Origin: Oscillospiraceae bacterium
Lineage (GTDB): Bacteria; Bacillota; Clostridia; Oscillospirales; Ruminococcaceae
Assembly (NCBI GenBank): GCA_017847835.1
Contig: JAGASH010000005.1
Coordinates: 434,001 to 498,000 of the forward strand
Length of the DNA: 64,000 nt
Reading direction: 5' to 3'
A program made the translations under genes and the position numbers. The notes under the pieces were generated by a model. The model was not told the origin of the DNA, searched no databases, and saw only the letters and a list, made by a program, of their open reading frames with translations. Position 1 is the stretch's first letter. Each line of letters opens with the position of its first letter. Of this stretch, positions 62,497-64,000 are shown one piece after another.

Positions 62497-62772
62497 TTAT
62501 TCGCCCTTCTGCTTAGCGAAGCACTCGCTGCACAAAACGGGTCTGTCGCCCTTCGGCTCGAACGGAACTTTTGCAACTCCGCCGCAAACCGAGCAAGTGG
62601 TCTCAAAGAACTGTCTTTGACCTCTGCTTGCGTTCTTCTTTGCGTCGCGGCAAGCCTTGCATCTCTGAGGCTCGTTCTCGAAGCCCTTTTCAGCGTAGAA
62701 TTCCTGCTCACCTGCAGTGAACACGAAATCCGCTCCGCAGTCCTTGCATTTCAGTGTCTTGTCAGTGTACAT
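62497..62772 (-). CDS. Multi-zinc-ribbon protein
   Basis: 91 aa with three Cys-x2-Cys pairs plus a fourth: CKDCG (9-12), CKAC (38-41), CSVC (61-64) and CSEC (82-85), giving two zinc ribbons. The first half matches the zf-trcl probable zinc-ribbon family. Basic RGQRQFF segment between them may touch nucleic acid. ATG 62772 has AAGGGG upstream. Its leader holds a tRNA-like element, and the sigma factor gene lies just before it. Function unknown. Confidence 0.87.
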   Translation of the reverse strand: MYTDKTLKCKDCGADFVFTAGEQEFYAEKGFENEPQRCKACRDAKKNASRGQRQFFETTCSVCGGVAKVPFEPKGDRPVLCSECFAKQKGE

Positions 62773-62800
62773 AAGTATACCCCTTAAAAAAATTAAAATT

Positions 62801-62867
62801 TGCCCGACAGGACTTGCACCCGTATCTTTGCACTAGGCAACGCTTTAACAGTTAAGCTATCGGGACA
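62801..62867 (-). tRNA. tRNA-like element in the leader of the zinc-ribbon gene
   Basis: 67 nt. A normal D arm (GCTT...AAGC) and T arm (ACGGG-TGCAAGT-CCTGT) are present, and the acceptor ends CCCGA/TCGGG pair. The acceptor needs a bulged T to extend further, the middle arm TTGC-CTAGT-GCAA has only a five-base loop, U33 is missing, and no CCA is encoded. It is cotranscribed with genes on both sides and is more likely a mimic, regulator or decayed tRNA than a working one. Confidence 0.45.
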
Positions 62868-62894
62868 TATTGAAGCCGTTTTTTCTCGGCTTTT

Positions 62895-63452
62895 TCACAA
62901 ATTACCGCCCATTATTCTTCGCACTTTTGCTCTCGCTCTTGAAAGCGCGTTGTCAACGGACTTTTTCTCCACGCCCAGCCTTTTCGCGATTTCCGCATAA
63001 GACATTCCCATAGCCGCGCACTCTATCGAATGAAGTTCCAGAGCGGAAAGCTCCGATTTCAGTCTTTTGCGCACGTCCTCGCTGTTTTCACGCTCAATAA
63101 CAGCCTCTTCGGGAGTAGGAGCCTTATCGGGAATTTCCCGCATTTCCTCCTCCGCGGCAAGATTTTTTCTGCGGTTTGCGGATTTTTTCACGGTGTTGCG
63201 CAGTCTGTTGTTAATGCAAACCGACGCATACGACGAAAACTCACCTTTTTCGCAGTCATAGCTGCTCACAGCCGCCAAAAGTCCCTGCATACCATCGGAC
63301 ACAAGCTCCTCGTAATCGGCAAACTGCGCGTATTTTTTCGCACACGAAAACACCGTTTTCATATATCGTGAGATGAGCACGGCGATTTTGCCGCTGTCGG
63401 ACAGATTATCCCGCAAAAGCTCCCTGTCGCTCAACTTGGAATAATCCTCCAT
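62895..63452 (-). CDS. Sigma-70 family RNA polymerase sigma factor (SigH-like)
   Basis: 185 aa. ATG 63452 is preferred, with GGGAGG four bases before; a TTG 12 bases upstream is open but less suited. Region 2 (ISRYMKTVFSCAKKYAQFAD, GMQGLLAAVSSYDCEKGEFS, YASVCINNRLRNTVKK) and region 4 (LSALELHSIECAAMGMSYAE, IAKRLGVEKKSVDNALSRAR) are intact; region 3 is missing, as in SigH-type sporulation sigma factors. It may serve the switch to sporulation, or be another alternative factor. Promoter at 63488-63516. Confidence 0.87.
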   Translation of the reverse strand: MEDYSKLSDRELLRDNLSDSGKIAVLISRYMKTVFSCAKKYAQFADYEELVSDGMQGLLAAVSSYDCEKGEFSSYASVCINNRLRNTVKKSANRRKNLAAEEEMREIPDKAPTPEEAVIERENSEDVRKRLKSELSALELHSIECAAMGMSYAEIAKRLGVEKKSVDNALSRARAKVRRIMGGNL

Positions 63453-63487
63453 AGCTCCTCCCAAAACGCGTGGATTTCACACCCTAT

Positions 63488-63516
63488 ATTTTATCACATT
63501 CTGCAAATTTTGTCAA
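63488..63516 (-). promoter_or_regulatory. Sigma-A promoter of the sigma-factor/zinc-ribbon run
   Basis: Minus strand TTGACA (63511-63516), 17-bp spacer, TAAAAT (63488-63493). Confidence 0.88.
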
Positions 63517-63617
63517 CAGCAATTTTCATTTTCACGACAAAAAACAGCGTTTTAATGAATATTTCGCCGTCTATATATACAAAATGCCCAAAAAATTAGC
63601 GGTGATTTTCTGTAAAA

Positions 63618-64000
63618 TTAACGTTTAAACTGTTCCCTGCCTGTTTTGAAGATATTTCCGCCGACGCTGTCAACAGCGACTATCAGCGGGAAATTCTCAA
63701 TTTTGAGACGTTTCACGCTCTCGCAGCCCAAGTCCTCGAAAGCGATAACCTCGCACTCGGTGATACATTTGCAGGCAAGCGCGCCCGCACCGCCGATTGC
63801 GCAGAAGTACACAGCGCCGTTTCTCCGGACAGCCTCGCAGACCGCCTCGGAGCGCTCTCCCTTGCCTATCATCGCGGACAAGCCCATATCCAGCATCATC
63901 GGTGAATAGACGTCCATTCTGCCCGAGGTTGTCGGACCGCACGAGCCGATTACCATTCCGTCGCGCGCGGCTGTCGGTCCCGCGTAGTAGATTGCCGCTC
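63618..64000 (-). CDS. Fumarate hydratase class I, beta subunit (5' end outside window)
   Basis: Beta (C-terminal) subunit of the iron-sulfur fumarase or L-tartrate dehydratase. The frame is open to the window end (AAIYYAGPTAARDGMVIGSC). Hallmarks: GPTTSGRMDVYSPMMLDMG, IGKGERSEAVCEAVRRNGAV, YFCAIGGAGALACKCI and FPLIVAVDSVGGNIF. It forms a heterodimer with the alpha subunit, which carries the cluster and is probably upstream beyond the window. Fumarase or tartrate dehydratase cannot be told apart from this subunit alone. Confidence 0.95.
   Translation of the reverse strand, partial: AAIYYAGPTAARDGMVIGSCGPTTSGRMDVYSPMMLDMGLSAMIGKGERSEAVCEAVRRNGAVYFCAIGGAGALACKCITECEVIAFEDLGCESVKRLKIENFPLIVAVDSVGGNIFKTGREQFKR

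Noticed and set aside
1-64000. Prophage, transposon, integrase or defence island
   Set aside because: No transposase, integrase, restriction, toxin or phage structural gene was seen; all stretches are filled with chromosomal families.

Overview
The window reads as a chromosomal segment of an anaerobic, endospore-forming Clostridia bacterium, most likely from the Ruminococcaceae/Oscillospiraceae side of the Bacillota. The reasons are spoIVA paired with a LysM/DUF3794 gene of the SipL type (SipL replaces SpoVID in Clostridia), a SleL/YaaH-like spore hydrolase, TepA and SpoIIIE/FtsK, GGAGG-type ribosome sites, strong TTGACA-17-TATAAT promoters, and many families common in gut Clostridia (DUF4358 lipoproteins, DUF421/DUF4363, TIGR03960/TIGR03936). 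No phage, insertion sequence or CRISPR array was seen. Both ends cut through genes: a Ca2+ ATPase at the left and a fumarase beta subunit at the right.

Layout. 1-7.9 kb (+): a tellurite-resistance (Ter) type stress cluster: PMCA-type Ca2+ ATPase, TerD, a beta-solenoid/TerD fusion, YceG and TelA. 7.9-15.4 kb (-): yifB, malQ, ttcA, pulA, pepP in one run, mixing alpha-glucan use with housekeeping. 15.4-23.6 kb (+): rlmB, a large degenerate P-type-ATPase-like membrane protein, tadA, a flippase, rimM, trmD (with an added C-terminal domain) and era. 23.6-29.2 kb: an XRE regulator, a phosphatase, a TraB/GumN lipoprotein, feoAB and a zinc-ribbon membrane protein. 29.3-33 kb (-): a sugar-isomerase-like gene, proS and a TPR/DUF1266 gene. 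33-36 kb: DUF421/DUF4363 and two exported or spore wall genes. 36-40.8 kb: two chemoreceptors and a flavodoxin-fold reductase. 40.8-44.5 kb: tRNA-Thr, a family of short structured repeats, spoIVA and sipL with a sigma-E-like promoter. 44.5-55.9 kb (+): tepA, uppP, ftsK/spoIIIE, two radical-SAM-linked genes, secreted and membrane proteins, and an alanine symporter. 56-64 kb: an Amt-PII fusion behind a long folded leader RNA, a Rieske oxidoreductase, an SPFH/ribbon-helix-helix pair, a DUF4358-like lipoprotein, a zinc-ribbon gene with a tRNA-like element in its 5' leader, a sigma factor and fumarase.

The observations most worth a second look are the P1B-type ATPase pseudoenzyme (16.3-19.3 kb), the three-copy structured repeat family with compensating stem changes (41.0 and 42.7 kb), the folded leader of amt (56.4 kb), the tRNA-like leader (62.8 kb), the hairpin that buries the ribosome site of the alanine symporter (54.3 kb), and the SPFH/RHH operon. 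Function names rest on sequence motifs and family knowledge; no database search or folding program was run.
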